From Myxococcota bacterium (GTDB taxonomy: Bacteria > Myxococcota_A > Polyangia > Polyangiales > Polyangiaceae), in NCBI GenBank assembly GCA_963169915.1, contig CAUJEM010000019.1:58732-122731 (forward strand): a stretch of 64,000 nucleotides of DNA, read 5' to 3'. The position numbers were made by a program, and so were the translations under genes. Shown piece after piece: positions 55,156 to 63,752 of this stretch. A model generated the notes under the pieces. It was not told the origin of the DNA. It worked only from the letters and a program-made list of their open reading frames with translations, and searched no databases. Position 1 is the stretch's first letter; every line of letters begins with the position of its first letter.

Positions 55156-56464
55156 GCGAACCGCCCTCGGCGAGACGCTTCCTCTCGATGATCTTCTTCA
55201 TGTGCCGCGCCGTTTCACCCATCGCATCGCCGAAGAACTGATCCGGCCAGTTTGAGATCTGGCCGAGCTCGTTGGCCATCAGCGTCGTGATCCGTGCCGA
55301 AGGTTCGTCGCGATCCACGTAGTAGAGCGCGCACTGGTCCGGCTTCACGGTGTCTGCCGCGATGAGGTACTGCAGGCGCCTGAAGAGGTGCTCGGAGTGG
55401 GTCTCCACGATGAACTGCACGTTCCGAGTGTTGGCTACCGTCACCATGAGCTCCGCCAGCGCAGTCTGAGCGCGCGGGTGCAGATGAATCTCCGGCTGCT
55501 CGGCGATGATGGTCGTTCCACGCGGGACGAAATGGGCGAGGACGAGCATCGGCAGGACTTGCGAGATCCCGAACCCGACGTCCACGAGGTTGGATTTTCG
55601 CTGACCACGTCGGACCAGAATCTCATAGTGGCGAGAGCGACCTTGGCGCTCGAGCAGGAGCTCGTCCGCTACGCCAAGCACGCTCAGCCAGTGGGACACC
55701 TGCCCCACCAGCCACTCCGCGCCCCCCTCCTCCCCCGCCCGCGGCTTCTTTCGCGAACTGGCGCTCGCGAGGAGGGCGTGGACCGCCTGCTCTCCGTTCT
55801 TCCCCAAATCCCCAGGCTCGACGCCGTTCCACAGGTAGGTCCGCTCTGGATAGCCTCTGAGCGGCCCAAGGTAGGCGACGGTCGTGATCGCTTGACGAAG
55901 GCGCAGCGACAAATCTTGCGCTTTCGTGCCCGCTGGTCCCAGCGCTGCGACAGCTTCGGCGGCGAAGCCGATGGCGCGCTCCGGCTGATAGGTGCGTTTC
56001 GCGTCGTCGCGACCCGCCACTTTGACGGGCGTGTAGCCCGGAGCTGCGAGTCGATAGCCCCCTTTGGATTGCCGCGTTGCCTCAAAGACGGCTGCACCTT
56101 CCGTCAGGCTGAGCCGGGCCAGCGTGAGCGACGACGTCGTTCGGTGGAAGGTGGCCTCGTACGAGCACTCGTCGTTGACGCTGAAGCCAAGTCCGAGCGC
56201 CTCGTGGGCGCCCATCCCGTCATGCAGCAGGGTCTCGGCGGTCCCGACGTCGACGAGATCCGCGGGCTGTCCTCCGGTGTTGAGCTCGAGCGTGCGGTCT
56301 GGGCTCTCGAAGGTCTGCTTCAGGAGCAGCGGGGCCTGAAGCAACGACGTCTTGCCAGCCGAGTTGGGGCCCAGAAGAAGCGTCACGGGCGCGAGCCGGA
56401 GGCCGGGCTCCCAGAGCTGGGTCCCCCAGGCCTTGAAGTTCTTGATGCGCAGTCGGGTGAGCAT
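55148..56464 (-). CDS. AAA ATPase with DUF3696 C-terminus (OLD/ABC-type fold)
   Basis: 438 aa. Starts MLTRLRIKNFKAWG, the usual SMC/OLD-like N-terminus. Walker A is LLGPNSAGKTSLL (G32-T39), the ABC-type signature lies in VDVGFGISQVLPMLV, Walker B is TTIIAEQPEIHLHPRAQ (E after the hydrophobic strand) and the switch His is IVETHSEHLFRRL. The C-terminus (RDEPSARITTLMANELGQISNW...FFGDAMGE) matches the DUF3696 family. The family recurs in prokaryotic conflict loci, where the ATPase usually senses a trigger and controls a nuclease partner. Here it overlaps the PIN-fold gene by 8 nt. No TOPRIM domain is present, which separates it from OLD and PARIS-type systems. Confidence 0.92.
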   Translation of the reverse strand: MLTRLRIKNFKAWGTQLWEPGLRLAPVTLLLGPNSAGKTSLLQAPLLLKQTFESPDRTLELNTGGQPADLVDVGTAETLLHDGMGAHEALGLGFSVNDECSYEATFHRTTSSLTLARLSLTEGAAVFEATRQSKGGYRLAAPGYTPVKVAGRDDAKRTYQPERAIGFAAEAVAALGPAGTKAQDLSLRLRQAITTVAYLGPLRGYPERTYLWNGVEPGDLGKNGEQAVHALLASASSRKKPRAGEEGGAEWLVGQVSHWLSVLGVADELLLERQGRSRHYEILVRRGQRKSNLVDVGFGISQVLPMLVLAHFVPRGTTIIAEQPEIHLHPRAQTALAELMVTVANTRNVQFIVETHSEHLFRRLQYLIAADTVKPDQCALYYVDRDEPSARITTLMANELGQISNWPDQFFGDAMGETARHMKKIIERKRLAEGGSRG

Positions 56465-56475
56465 GGAGGGGGTCC

Positions 56476-57111
56476 CTAGTCGAAGAGCTTGCCCTGGCGA
56501 CCAGGGCGCGCAGGCGACACGGAGGCCGATGACGAACGGACGGCAGGAGGCTTGGCCCCCTTGCCGAAGCGCGCCTCGATGGCGGCGTCGCCGAGGATGG
56601 CGCGGGAGTGCCTCTCGCGCTCGGCCCAGCGCTCCTCGCCCGCGCCCTTGCGCGTGCCGCCCCGGCGCACGACGTAGAGCCCGCCGGGGAGCATCACGCG
56701 CGCGAGGAGCTGTCGCTTGGCCTGCTCCACCTCGGCCTGGTGCCTCGGGTGGCCACGCTTCTTTGACGTGCGCACGAGCCTCGCGGCGAGGTCGGCGCGC
56801 TCGACCCAGGCGAGCGCCCGGCGCCTGACCTCGCCGCGCGTGTCGTCGCGCAGGGCGGGCTCCTCGTGCGCCGTCTCGGCGGGCTCCCCCTCGGCCTCCT
56901 CCGCCTCAGCCTCTTCACCCGCGCCATCGTCCTCTTCCGAGGCCGCTTCTTCGGAGCGGCCACCCTTGACCTTGGCCTTCTCCACCAGCACCTGGCGCGG
57001 CTCTTCGGGCGTCGCCTCCAGGCGCTCGAGCAGCGCGCGCTCCTGCGCGCCGAAGCGAAGCACCGGCAGCGCGTCGACGATGCGATCCGAGAAGCGAGAC
57101 GGGGAGCTCAT
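56476..57111 (-). CDS. Acidic-core protein of unknown function, first gene of the ATPase-PIN-ligase operon
   Basis: 211 aa from the ATG at 57111. No family recognised. Residues 1-45 are ordinary (RFSDRIVDALPVLRFGAQERALLERLE). Residues about 50-92 are a strongly acidic, disordered-looking run rich in Glu, Ala and Asp. Residues about 93-165 are basic and helical (RRRALAWVERADLAARLVR, HQAEVEQAKRQLLARVMLPGG), and the C-terminus ends GRQGKLFD. The final QGKLF resembles the QxxLF form of bacterial sliding-clamp-binding motifs. The stop lies 11 bp before the ATPase start, so the gene is in the same operon. The protein may be an adaptor or inhibitor; function is unknown. Confidence 0.8.
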   Translation of the reverse strand: MSSPSRFSDRIVDALPVLRFGAQERALLERLEATPEEPRQVLVEKAKVKGGRSEEAASEEDDGAGEEAEAEEAEGEPAETAHEEPALRDDTRGEVRRRALAWVERADLAARLVRTSKKRGHPRHQAEVEQAKRQLLARVMLPGGLYVVRRGGTRKGAGEERWAERERHSRAILGDAAIEARFGKGAKPPAVRSSSASVSPARPGRQGKLFD

Positions 57112-57446
57112 GGGTGAGGCTCCTCGCCAGCCTTCACGACGTCTTCGGCCGACACCCAGCGCTCGGTGGCCACCCTCAGCGTGACGCACGCTCGGCATGC
57201 GTGGTTCCTGCGCACACGCTCAGGGTGCCCCAAGCTGGTTGGGCCTACAAGAGCCGAGGGACGTCCCGGTGCCGCGGCGTGGGCGGCCAGACCGCGGAGC
57301 CTGGCGTCAGGAGCGCCGGAGCGGCGAGCCCTGCGCCTCCACTGCGAACGGTACGCCGAGCCCGCCCACACCCTGGCGCGAAGGGTCGGGAGCCAGGTCG
57401 GCCTTGCCCGCGAGGTCTCCCTCGAGCGGCGGCGCCCGCGGCTTGG
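57112..57446. other. Intergenic region, 335 bp, likely promoter of the four-gene operon
   Basis: No credible coding frame. It lies between the start of the acidic-core gene and the stop of the COG3650-like lipoprotein, both on the minus strand, so the operon promoter should lie here. I see no clear -35/-10 pair, inverted repeat or tRNA. Confidence 0.5.
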
Positions 57447-57914
57447 CTAGGGCGCGTCCGGGCCGTCGAAGGGGTGCCCCTCCGACCAGGCGCAGCCTTG
57501 GCGCTGCTCGGTGCCGTGCTGCACCGTGACGGTGAGCGGGTAGCGGCGATCGGACATCCCGTCACTGCACGGCTGGCGCGTCACCGTGACGCGTAGCGGC
57601 TGGCCCCCGACCGTCGCGCTGAGCTCGAGCGCGCCCGCGCGGGCGACGCGCGTGGCCGGCGCCCGCTCTCCGGGTAGGTGGTCGGGGGTGACCCAGCTCA
57701 GCGTGCCGGCGTGGACGCTCCCGCTCCAGAAGGGCTCCGTGCCGAGGAAGCTCAGCTCCTCCTCGGCGCCCAGCGAGGCCCAAGGCTCTCGCGGGGGCGG
57801 CGCTGGCGCCGGCGCGGGCTCTGCCCGCGCCGCGTCCGCCGGTGGGCTGGTGCGGCAGCCTTGCAGCAGGGCGAGGCACGAGCACGCGAGGAGCAGCGCA
57901 CGTTGGGGATCCAT
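57447..57914 (-). CDS. COG3650-like lipoprotein
   Basis: 155 aa from the ATG at 57914, giving a signal peptide with a good lipobox (LLQGC). A short Pro/Ala linker leads to a compact domain with the pattern of COG3650 proteins: FLGTEPFWSGSVHAGTLSWVTP near the start and QPCSDGMSDRRYPLTVTV near the end, plus a final Cys (GCAWSEG) that may pair with the earlier one. The family is annotated only as putative membrane or periplasmic proteins; function unknown. It diverges from the knot-type protein at 58056 (about 140 bp). Confidence 0.85.
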   Translation of the reverse strand: MDPQRALLLACSCLALLQGCRTSPPADAARAEPAPAPAPPPREPWASLGAEEELSFLGTEPFWSGSVHAGTLSWVTPDHLPGERAPATRVARAGALELSATVGGQPLRVTVTRQPCSDGMSDRRYPLTVTVQHGTEQRQGCAWSEGHPFDGPDAP

Positions 57915-58055
57915 GCCGCAGGCGCTTAGCCCAACCGCTCCTCGTGGGCCAAGCCTTGCGCCGCGCGCGGAGCGAGCCACCGTGGCTGCGCGAGGCCTGA
58001 GGCTGGGCTACACTGCGACGCGCGGCGCCCCTCGCGCCACCTCGGGCTTCGTCTC

Positions 58056-58379
58056 ATGAGCGCTCTCCCTCGCCTCCGCTCCCCGCGTGCCGGCTTGCTG
58101 GTGATGGCGCTCGGGCTGCTCGCGCTGAGCCCCAGCGACGTCTGGGCAGGCAAGGAGCGCGTTACGCAGGACTGCAGCTTCCGCGGGCAGAAGCTCTACG
58201 GGAAGGTCAAGGTGGTGGACAGCTTCCCGGACTTCAAGGTGCAGAAGGTGGACTCCTTCCCGGATCTCAAGGTCCAGCGCGTCGAGTCGTTCCCAGACCG
58301 CTGCGGCAAGTGGCAGCTCGTGGACAGCTTCCCGGACTTCAAGGTGAAGTTCGTCGACAGCTTCCCCGGCTTGCCCTGA
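58056..58379 (+). CDS. Small secreted VDSFPD-repeat protein, 7(1)-knot type
   Basis: 107 aa with a signal peptide (LLVMALGLLALSPSDVWAG). The mature 75 residues are almost entirely repeats of the form V-[DE]-S-F-P-D-[FL]-K-V: VVDSFPDFKVQ, KVDSFPDLKVQ, RVESFPD, LVDSFPDFKVK and FVDSFPGLP. Two cysteines (C40 before the first repeat and C83 between repeats 3 and 4) may form a disulfide. This exact pattern is what I recall of the Pfam family named '7(1) septoil knot', in which the chain is predicted to form a seven-crossing knot; that identification is from memory and should be tested. Function unknown. It is an isolated gene. Confidence 0.8.
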   Translation: MSALPRLRSPRAGLLVMALGLLALSPSDVWAGKERVTQDCSFRGQKLYGKVKVVDSFPDFKVQKVDSFPDLKVQRVESFPDRCGKWQLVDSFPDFKVKFVDSFPGLP

Positions 58380-58400
58380 GCGGTGGCTGGGCGCGGCCGC

Positions 58401-58423
58401 GCGGCTGGCGCAGCGCCAGCCGC
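58401..58423. terminator. Hairpin between convergent genes
   Basis: A 10-bp perfect stem (GCGGCTGGCG / CGCCAGCCGC) with a 3-nt loop lies between the stops of the VDSFPD-repeat gene (58379) and cofC (58451), the expected place for a terminator serving both strands. No T tract is present on either side. Confidence 0.5.
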
Positions 58424-58450
58424 CGAGGGCCTGTTGCAGCGCGCGGCGCG

Positions 58451-59059
58451 CTAGCGCTCGGCGCCGCGCCAGCGGGCGTAGTCCTCCGGGCCGTCCACGT
58501 CGAAGGCGACGCCCGGCAGCTCCAAGCGCACGGCGCCCAGGCCTGCCGCTCGCGCGTCTTCGAGGTGGCGCGCGGCGCTATCCGGCTCACCGAAGCGCGT
58601 GGGCGACGCGGCCGGCAGGGGGAGCCACAGCGCGCTCGTGTAGCGGCCCTGCTCATCCACGGCCACCGCCACGCCAGCGCCCGCCGCGCGCCGCACCTCG
58701 CGCAGCTCCGCGGCGGTGACGTGAGGCAGATCGGCCATCACCACGAGCGCGTGCGTCGCGCCCCGCCGCGTCGCCTCCGCCAGGCCGGCGTCCACCACCG
58801 CCGCCAGCGCGCGCGGCGACGCCGGCGGATCCAGCACGACGGGCAGCCCGCGCCGCACGGCCAGCTCGCGCGTGTCGGCGCCGTCCGTCAGCACCAAGCA
58901 CCCGCCCCAGCCGAGCTCGAGCGCCACGTCCAGCACGTGCTCGAGCAGCCGCCGCGCGAGCTCGGCGCGCCGCCCGGGCGGCAGCGCCGCCGCGAGCCGT
59001 GATTTCCCCCGCGCGAAGGACTTGGCCGGGACGACGAGCCAGGGCCGCTGCGCGCTCAC
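58451..59059 (-). CDS. cofC: CofC, 2-phospho-L-lactate (or PEP) guanylyltransferase
   Basis: 202 aa. The nucleotidyltransferase core starts WLVVPAKSFARGKSRLAA (the P-A-K-x3-GKSRL nucleotide-binding loop of the CofC family) and contains VMADLPHVTAAE (the D of a metal site) and, near the end, FDVDGPEDYARW (D-V-D-x-P-x-D). CofC/FbiD activates 2-phospho-L-lactate or phosphoenolpyruvate with GTP for transfer to FO. It is last in the cofE-cofD-cofC operon; its start overlaps the cofD stop by 4 nt. Which of the two phospho-acids it uses is not visible. Confidence 0.92.
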   Translation of the reverse strand: MSAQRPWLVVPAKSFARGKSRLAAALPPGRRAELARRLLEHVLDVALELGWGGCLVLTDGADTRELAVRRGLPVVLDPPASPRALAAVVDAGLAEATRRGATHALVVMADLPHVTAAELREVRRAAGAGVAVAVDEQGRYTSALWLPLPAASPTRFGEPDSAARHLEDARAAGLGAVRLELPGVAFDVDGPEDYARWRGAER

Positions 59060-59967
59060 GAGGCACGCTCGGCGAAGCGGAGCAGCTCACGCGCCAGCCG
59101 CTCGCTGTCAGCGGCGTTGCGCATCAAGGTGTCCGTGGGCAGGAGCGCGAGCGGCGCCTCGCAGCGCTCCCCCGCGGGCAGGGCGAGCCCGGTGAGCAGC
59201 CCACCGTAGTGAGCCACCAGCGCCTCCTGCGAGGCTGGCGCCCCGGTGAGCGCGAGCATCATCTCCGCCAGCGGGCCCTTCACCGCCGCGCCGCCGACCA
59301 GCGGGCTGAGCGCCAGCACGGGCTTGCCGGCGAGCTGCTGCCGCACGCCGGGGCGGCTCAAGATGGGGTCGATGGACACGTAGGGGTTCGAGGGCCCCAC
59401 GAGGACGAGCTCCGCATCCGCGAGCGCCTCGAGCAGCCCCGGCGCGGGGGGCGGCGGCGCGGGGATGAGGATCTCGCGCACGGCGGGCGCGCGGTGGCGC
59501 ACGAGCCACTGCTGAAACGACAACACGCCGTGCGCCTCGGTCACCACGCGCGTGGGGCAGGGCTCGTCGCTCATGGGCAGCAGGCGCGGCCCCACGCCGA
59601 GCTGCGCCGCCAGCGCGGCCGTGATGGCGTGCAGCGGCTCCCCCCGGCGCCAGGCCTGGGTGCGCGCCAGGTGCGTCGCCAGATCGGCGTCGCCGAGCGC
59701 AAACCAGTCCTCTTGTCCGAGCCTCCGCATCGCCGCGAGGGCGTGGAAGCTCTCGCCCGCGAGGCCCCAGCCCTGCTCTTCGTGGGACAGGCCGGCCAGG
59801 GTGTACGTCACGGTGTCCAAGTCCGGGCAGATGAGCAGCCCCCAATGCTCGAAGTCGTCCCCGGTGTTGACCACCACCGTGAGCCGCTCCGGCGGGAGCA
59901 CGCGCGCCAAGCCGCGCACCAGCCTCGCGCCGCCCACACCGCCCGAGAGCGCCACCACGCGCGTCAT
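59056..59967 (-). CDS. cofD: CofD, 2-phospho-L-lactate transferase (FO to F420-0)
   Basis: 303 aa from the ATG at 59967, which overlaps the cofE stop (ATGA). Family marks: [22 protein letters not shown] at the N-terminus (Gly-rich loop binding FO and GDP), [37 protein letters not shown] [16 protein letters not shown] and [18 protein letters not shown]. CofD transfers the phospholactyl group from lactyl-diphospho-guanosine to FO. Overlaps at both ends tie it to cofE and cofC. Confidence 0.95.
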   Translation of the reverse strand: MTRVVALSGGVGGARLVRGLARVLPPERLTVVVNTGDDFEHWGLLICPDLDTVTYTLAGLSHEEQGWGLAGESFHALAAMRRLGQEDWFALGDADLATHLARTQAWRRGEPLHAITAALAAQLGVGPRLLPMSDEPCPTRVVTEAHGVLSFQQWLVRHRAPAVREILIPAPPPPAPGLLEALADAELVLVGPSNPYVSIDPILSRPGVRQQLAGKPVLALSPLVGGAAVKGPLAEMMLALTGAPASQEALVAHYGGLLTGLALPAGERCEAPLALLPTDTLMRNAADSERLARELLRFAERAS

Positions 59968-60755
59968 GCGTACAGATCCTCCTCCGCGGGTCGCAGCAGC
60001 GCCTCGGCGCCCTGCTCGCTCGGCGTGAAGCGCAGGCCTCGGACGATGACGACCGGGCGCGCCTCGGCGGCCTGCCCCGCGACGAGGTCCGCCGCGGCGG
60101 CGAGCTGATCGCCGAGCGCCGTGAAGGTGTGCTCGAGCGCACGGCCGTGGAGATCCAAGCGGCCCCGCTGGTCCCACAGCGCGGGCAGCCCCGCCACGCC
60201 GAGCGCCGTGCCCACCGTCCCCAAGCGGAACGGGCGCCCAAAGGAGTCGCTGAGCACCACGCCGAGCGGCGCGCCGACGCGCGCCTCGAGCGCGTGGCGG
60301 AGCCGCGCAGCGCTGGCGTCCGGCGCCTCCGGGAGCAGCAGCACCCACGGCCCCTCGCCGAGCTCCCGCGCGGGCTGGGCGTTGCTGGCGTCGATGCCGG
60401 CGTTGGCCACCACGAAGCCCAGCCGGTGGCGCACGATGAGCGCGCCAGGCGTCACCCGCGAGACGCTCTGGCTCTCGGCCAAGATGAGCTCCACGAGCCG
60501 CGGGTCCTTCCCACACTGCCGCGCGAGCGCCTGGGCGCGCTCCGACGGGGTCACCCGCGCCAGCGAGCGAAAGCGCCCCTCCGCGCGCGAGCAGAGCTTG
60601 GAGGTGACGACCACCACGTCCTGCGGCAGGAGCGCCTCCCCCGCGCGCTCGAGCGCGCTCAGCAGCAGCTCCGGCAGCGCGTCCCCGGGCTGCACCAGCG
60701 GCAGCCCGGGCACCGCCCAGAGCCGCAGCTCCGGCCCGACCTGCACGGAGCTCAC
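59964..60755 (-). CDS. cofE: CofE, F420-0:gamma-glutamyl ligase
   Basis: 263 aa from a GTG at 60755 ([19 protein letters not shown]). This start gives the family N-terminus, while a longer frame upstream (60848) is Ala/Arg-rich and not similar to CofE. Family blocks: [52 protein letters not shown] and GEAAEGRPVV-like [14 protein letters not shown]. The enzyme adds L-glutamates to F420-0 with GTP. First gene of the cofECD operon. It is transcribed divergently from npdG (104 bp), so the two divergent transcripts share one regulatory region. Confidence 0.94.
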   Translation of the reverse strand: MSSVQVGPELRLWAVPGLPLVQPGDALPELLLSALERAGEALLPQDVVVVTSKLCSRAEGRFRSLARVTPSERAQALARQCGKDPRLVELILAESQSVSRVTPGALIVRHRLGFVVANAGIDASNAQPARELGEGPWVLLLPEAPDASAARLRHALEARVGAPLGVVLSDSFGRPFRLGTVGTALGVAGLPALWDQRGRLDLHGRALEHTFTALGDQLAAAADLVAGQAAEARPVVIVRGLRFTPSEQGAEALLRPAEEDLYA

Positions 60756-60859
60756 GGCGCCCGCTCCAGCGCTGGCTGTCCGCCAGCACGCGGCCGCCGC
60801 GGGTCTGCTAGCCTCCGCCGCCGAGCGCAGGGAGCTGCGCCAACCCAAGGAGCGGCAGC

Positions 60860-61507
60860 ATGCGGATCGGTGTCATCGGTGGGACGGGACGTGAAGGGCA
60901 TGGGCTCGGGCTGCGCTGGCGTCTCGCCGGCCACGAGGTGCTGGTCGGCTCGCGCGACGCGGAGAAGGCCCGCGCGAAGGCCGCGGAGCTGACGCAGCTC
61001 AGCGGACGGCCCGTGACGGGAGGCACCAACGAGTGGGCCGCGCGCGAGGCCGAGCTGGTGGTGCTGTGCGTCCCCTACTCCGCCCACGCCGCCACGCTCG
61101 AGGGGCTGCGCGGCGCGCTGGCGGGCAAGGTGGTCATCGACATCACGGTGCCGCTGCGGCCGCCGCAGGTGCGCGTGGTCCACCTGCCGCCCGGCAGCTC
61201 CGCGGCGCAGGAGGCGCAGGCGCTGCTCGGCCCCGAGGCCAGGGTGGTGGGGGCGCTGCATCACGTCAGCTCCTCGCACCTGGCGGAGCCCGGCGAGCCC
61301 GTGGAGTGCGACGTGCTGGTGTGCTCCGACGACCAGGCTGCGCTCGATCTTGCGCTCACTCTCATCAAAGACCTCGGCTTGACCGCCTACGACGCCGGAC
61401 CGCTGGCGAACGCGGTGGCGCTGGAGTCGCTGACGCCCGTCTTGCTGCACCTCAACAAGAAGTACAAGAGCCCCGGCGCTGGCATCCGCTTCACGGGCCT
61501 GGGCTGA
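60860..61507 (+). CDS. npdG: NpdG, NADPH-dependent F420 reductase (F420H2:NADP+ oxidoreductase)
   Basis: 215 aa. The Rossmann start [19 protein letters not shown] has the GGTGxEGxGLxxR loop of F420:NADP oxidoreductases, followed by [15 protein letters not shown] (Arg after strand 2, NADP phosphate). The C-domain contains [24 protein letters not shown] [16 protein letters not shown] and [19 protein letters not shown], both conserved. It passes hydride between NADPH and F420. Preceded by GGAGC. It faces the cofE operon and is convergent with the LLM oxidoreductase (3 bp). Confidence 0.94.
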   Translation: MRIGVIGGTGREGHGLGLRWRLAGHEVLVGSRDAEKARAKAAELTQLSGRPVTGGTNEWAAREAELVVLCVPYSAHAATLEGLRGALAGKVVIDITVPLRPPQVRVVHLPPGSSAAQEAQALLGPEARVVGALHHVSSSHLAEPGEPVECDVLVCSDDQAALDLALTLIKDLGLTAYDAGPLANAVALESLTPVLLHLNKKYKSPGAGIRFTGLG

Positions 61508-61510
61508 GCG

Positions 61511-62545
61511 CTAGGCCTGCACCAGCTCCGCCATCAGCTCCAGCGCCTCGCGCTGCGCGGTGGCCACCAGCAGCGTCCCGACGGGCAGGCCCTTCCACAC
61601 GGAGAAGCGCTCACGGATGCGCTCCTTCGGGCCCACCAGGTTCAGCTCGTCGATGAGCCGATCCGGGATGGCCGCGATGGCCTCGTTCTTTCGGCCCGCG
61701 AGGTAGAGCTCTTGCACCCGCTCCGCCGTCTCCTCGTAGCCGATGCGGCGCAGGTAGGCGTTGTAGAAGTTCTTGTTCTTGGCGCCCATTCCGCCCACGT
61801 AGAGCGCGAGCACCATCTTGAGCGGGAGCCGGCAGGCGTCCAGATCGTCCCCGATGACGACCGAGACGGCCGGCGTCACGTCGAAGCGGTCGTAGCCCTT
61901 GCCGCCTCCGGCCTTGGCGAAGCCGCGCTGCACGTTCTCGTCGATGACGCCGAAGTGCTCGGGGTGCATGGAGGTGAGCAGCATGCCGTCGGCGAGCTCC
62001 GCGGCCTGCTCTTGGCTCTTCGGCGCCATGGAGCCCGTGTAGATGGGGATGTCCTTGCGGCCGTGCAAGATGCTCTTCAGCGGCTTGCCCAGCCCGGAGG
62101 CGTCCGGCCCGTCGTAGGGGATGCGGTAGCGCCGCCCGTGGTGGGTGAGCGGCGCCTCGCGCGCGAAGATCTTACGGACGATCTCGATGTACTCCCGCAG
62201 CCAGCCGAGCGGCTGATCGCCGAAGGGCACGCCGTGCCAGCCCTCCACCACCTGCGGCCCGGAGGTGCCGAGCCCGAGCACGAAGCGCCCGCCGGAGAGG
62301 TGGTCGAGCGTCATGGCGGTCATCGCGGTGTTGGCGGGGGTGCGCCCCGGGAGCTGCATGATGCCGGTGGCCAGCTTGATCGTGCTGGTGTGCGCGCCGA
62401 CCCACGCCAGCGGCACCACCGCGTCCGAGCCGTAGGCCTCGGCGCTCCAGACGGAGTGGAAGCCCAGGCGCTCCGCGTGCTGCACGAAGCCGAGGTCGAT
62501 GCTGAAGTGAGAGCCGGAGTAGCCGAGGGCGAGACCGAGGCGCAT
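61511..62545 (-). CDS. LLM-class F420-dependent oxidoreductase
   Basis: 344 aa from the ATG at 62545 (an ATG at 62554 is possible). The luciferase-like TIM barrel begins RLGLALGYSGSHFSIDLGFVQHAE, and includes VWSAEAYGSDAVVPLAW, GIMQLPGRTPANTAMTAMTLDHLSGGR, and FVLGLGTSGPQVVEGWHGVPF, a set typical of the F420-dependent (not FMN-dependent) branch. The cytosolic enzyme should reduce or oxidise a small molecule with F420H2/F420. Its substrate is unknown. Position beside npdG and cofECD supports F420 as the cofactor. Confidence 0.9.
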   Translation of the reverse strand: MRLGLALGYSGSHFSIDLGFVQHAERLGFHSVWSAEAYGSDAVVPLAWVGAHTSTIKLATGIMQLPGRTPANTAMTAMTLDHLSGGRFVLGLGTSGPQVVEGWHGVPFGDQPLGWLREYIEIVRKIFAREAPLTHHGRRYRIPYDGPDASGLGKPLKSILHGRKDIPIYTGSMAPKSQEQAAELADGMLLTSMHPEHFGVIDENVQRGFAKAGGGKGYDRFDVTPAVSVVIGDDLDACRLPLKMVLALYVGGMGAKNKNFYNAYLRRIGYEETAERVQELYLAGRKNEAIAAIPDRLIDELNLVGPKERIRERFSVWKGLPVGTLLVATAQREALELMAELVQA

Positions 62546-62627
62546 GCCCGCCATGGTGGCCCCGATCGCCCATGGGCGCGAGCCGGGCGCGGTCACGGCA
62601 GCGGCGACCGCGATTTCGAGCGCCGCG

Positions 62628-63629
62628 TCAGGCCGCCGGAGGCTCCGGAGCGCGCAGCGCCGGCAGCAGCGGGCGGCCGAGGAGCACCGCCCACACCACC
62701 AGGACGAACGGCGCGGTCAGCGCGCCGACGCCCACCGGAGCGAGCGCCGCGCCGAGCGCCGCGTACACCAGCGCGGCGGCGACGGCCGCGAGCAGCGCCG
62801 TGACCACGCTGGACAGCTCCAGCCGCAGAAAGGTGACCGTCGCGACGGCGGCGAGCGCCGAGTTGAAGCCGTAGAGCCCAAGCGTGAGCGCGGCCGGTGC
62901 GGCCCCGAAGCCGAAGCCCACGAGCAGCCCGAGCAGCGCGCCGAGCGCCCCCGCGAGCCCCGCGACGCGCGAGCCGACGAGGAGCCCGAGCGCGATGAGC
63001 CCGCCGGCGACGACATCGTCCTGGAAGAAGATCTCCCCCAGACCGCGCAGCCCGCCCTCCAGCAAGAGCTTCCCGGTGAGGGCCAGCGCCTCCGGGGCGA
63101 CCTCGCTCGGCACCTCGACGAGCGGCGGCGTGAGCCGCGCGAGCTGCTGCGCTGCCAGCAGTCCCGCCCAGGTGGTCAGCACGAAGGGCGCGGTGAGCGC
63201 GGGCACCCCCGCGCGCCCACACACCCGCATCAGCGAGGCCGTCACGAAGGTCGACAGCGCTGCGAGGCCGAGCGCGAGCGCCCACACCCAGCCGGAGGCG
63301 CCGAGGAAGTGGACGAGCCCCAGCGCGACCAGCGTGCCGTTGAAGCCGTAGAGGCCGGCGTCCAAGGGCTGGCGCTCGGCGCCGAGCAGCCACGCGCCGA
63401 GCGTGCCGACGAGGGCGCCGGCCAGCGCCGCGACGCCGTCGGTGATGGAACCCCAGGTGACACCGGCGAGGAAGAGCGCGCCCGCGAGCGCGTTGCCTTG
63501 GAAGACGACCTGTCCGACGCCGCGCAGCACGGTGCGTGGCAGGAGCCACGCCGGCTCCTCGCTCGGTGGGGAGGGGCTCGGCGCAGGGGGCGCGGAGAGC
63601 AGGCCTTCGGAGCTGGCGCGACGCGGCAT
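62628..63629 (-). CDS. Urea transporter family membrane protein
   Basis: 333 aa from the ATG at 63629, with about ten hydrophobic segments in two related halves. Urea-transporter blocks occur in both: GQVVFQGNALAGALFLAG and GEIFFQDDVVAGGLIALG, then GLYGFNGTLVALGL and GLYGFNSALAAVA, then LTAPFVLTTWAGLL and LTAPFVLVVWAVLL. Members of the SLC14/UT-B family pass urea down its gradient through a pore. The internal duplication is clear by eye. No urease gene lies in the window, so import for nitrogen or export is open. Confidence 0.92.
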   Translation of the reverse strand: MPRRASSEGLLSAPPAPSPSPPSEEPAWLLPRTVLRGVGQVVFQGNALAGALFLAGVTWGSITDGVAALAGALVGTLGAWLLGAERQPLDAGLYGFNGTLVALGLVHFLGASGWVWALALGLAALSTFVTASLMRVCGRAGVPALTAPFVLTTWAGLLAAQQLARLTPPLVEVPSEVAPEALALTGKLLLEGGLRGLGEIFFQDDVVAGGLIALGLLVGSRVAGLAGALGALLGLLVGFGFGAAPAALTLGLYGFNSALAAVATVTFLRLELSSVVTALLAAVAAALVYAALGAALAPVGVGALTAPFVLVVWAVLLGRPLLPALRAPEPPAA

Positions 63630-63752
63630 GGCCGCATCTAGCGCCGCGCCGGCGCCGCGGGTCAAGGGCGCTATTGTGCGGCGCGCGCGCCTGGGGGATC
63701 CTCTCGGGATGCTTGCGCCGCGCTGGGCGGCGCCCGAACGAGGAGAGCGACG

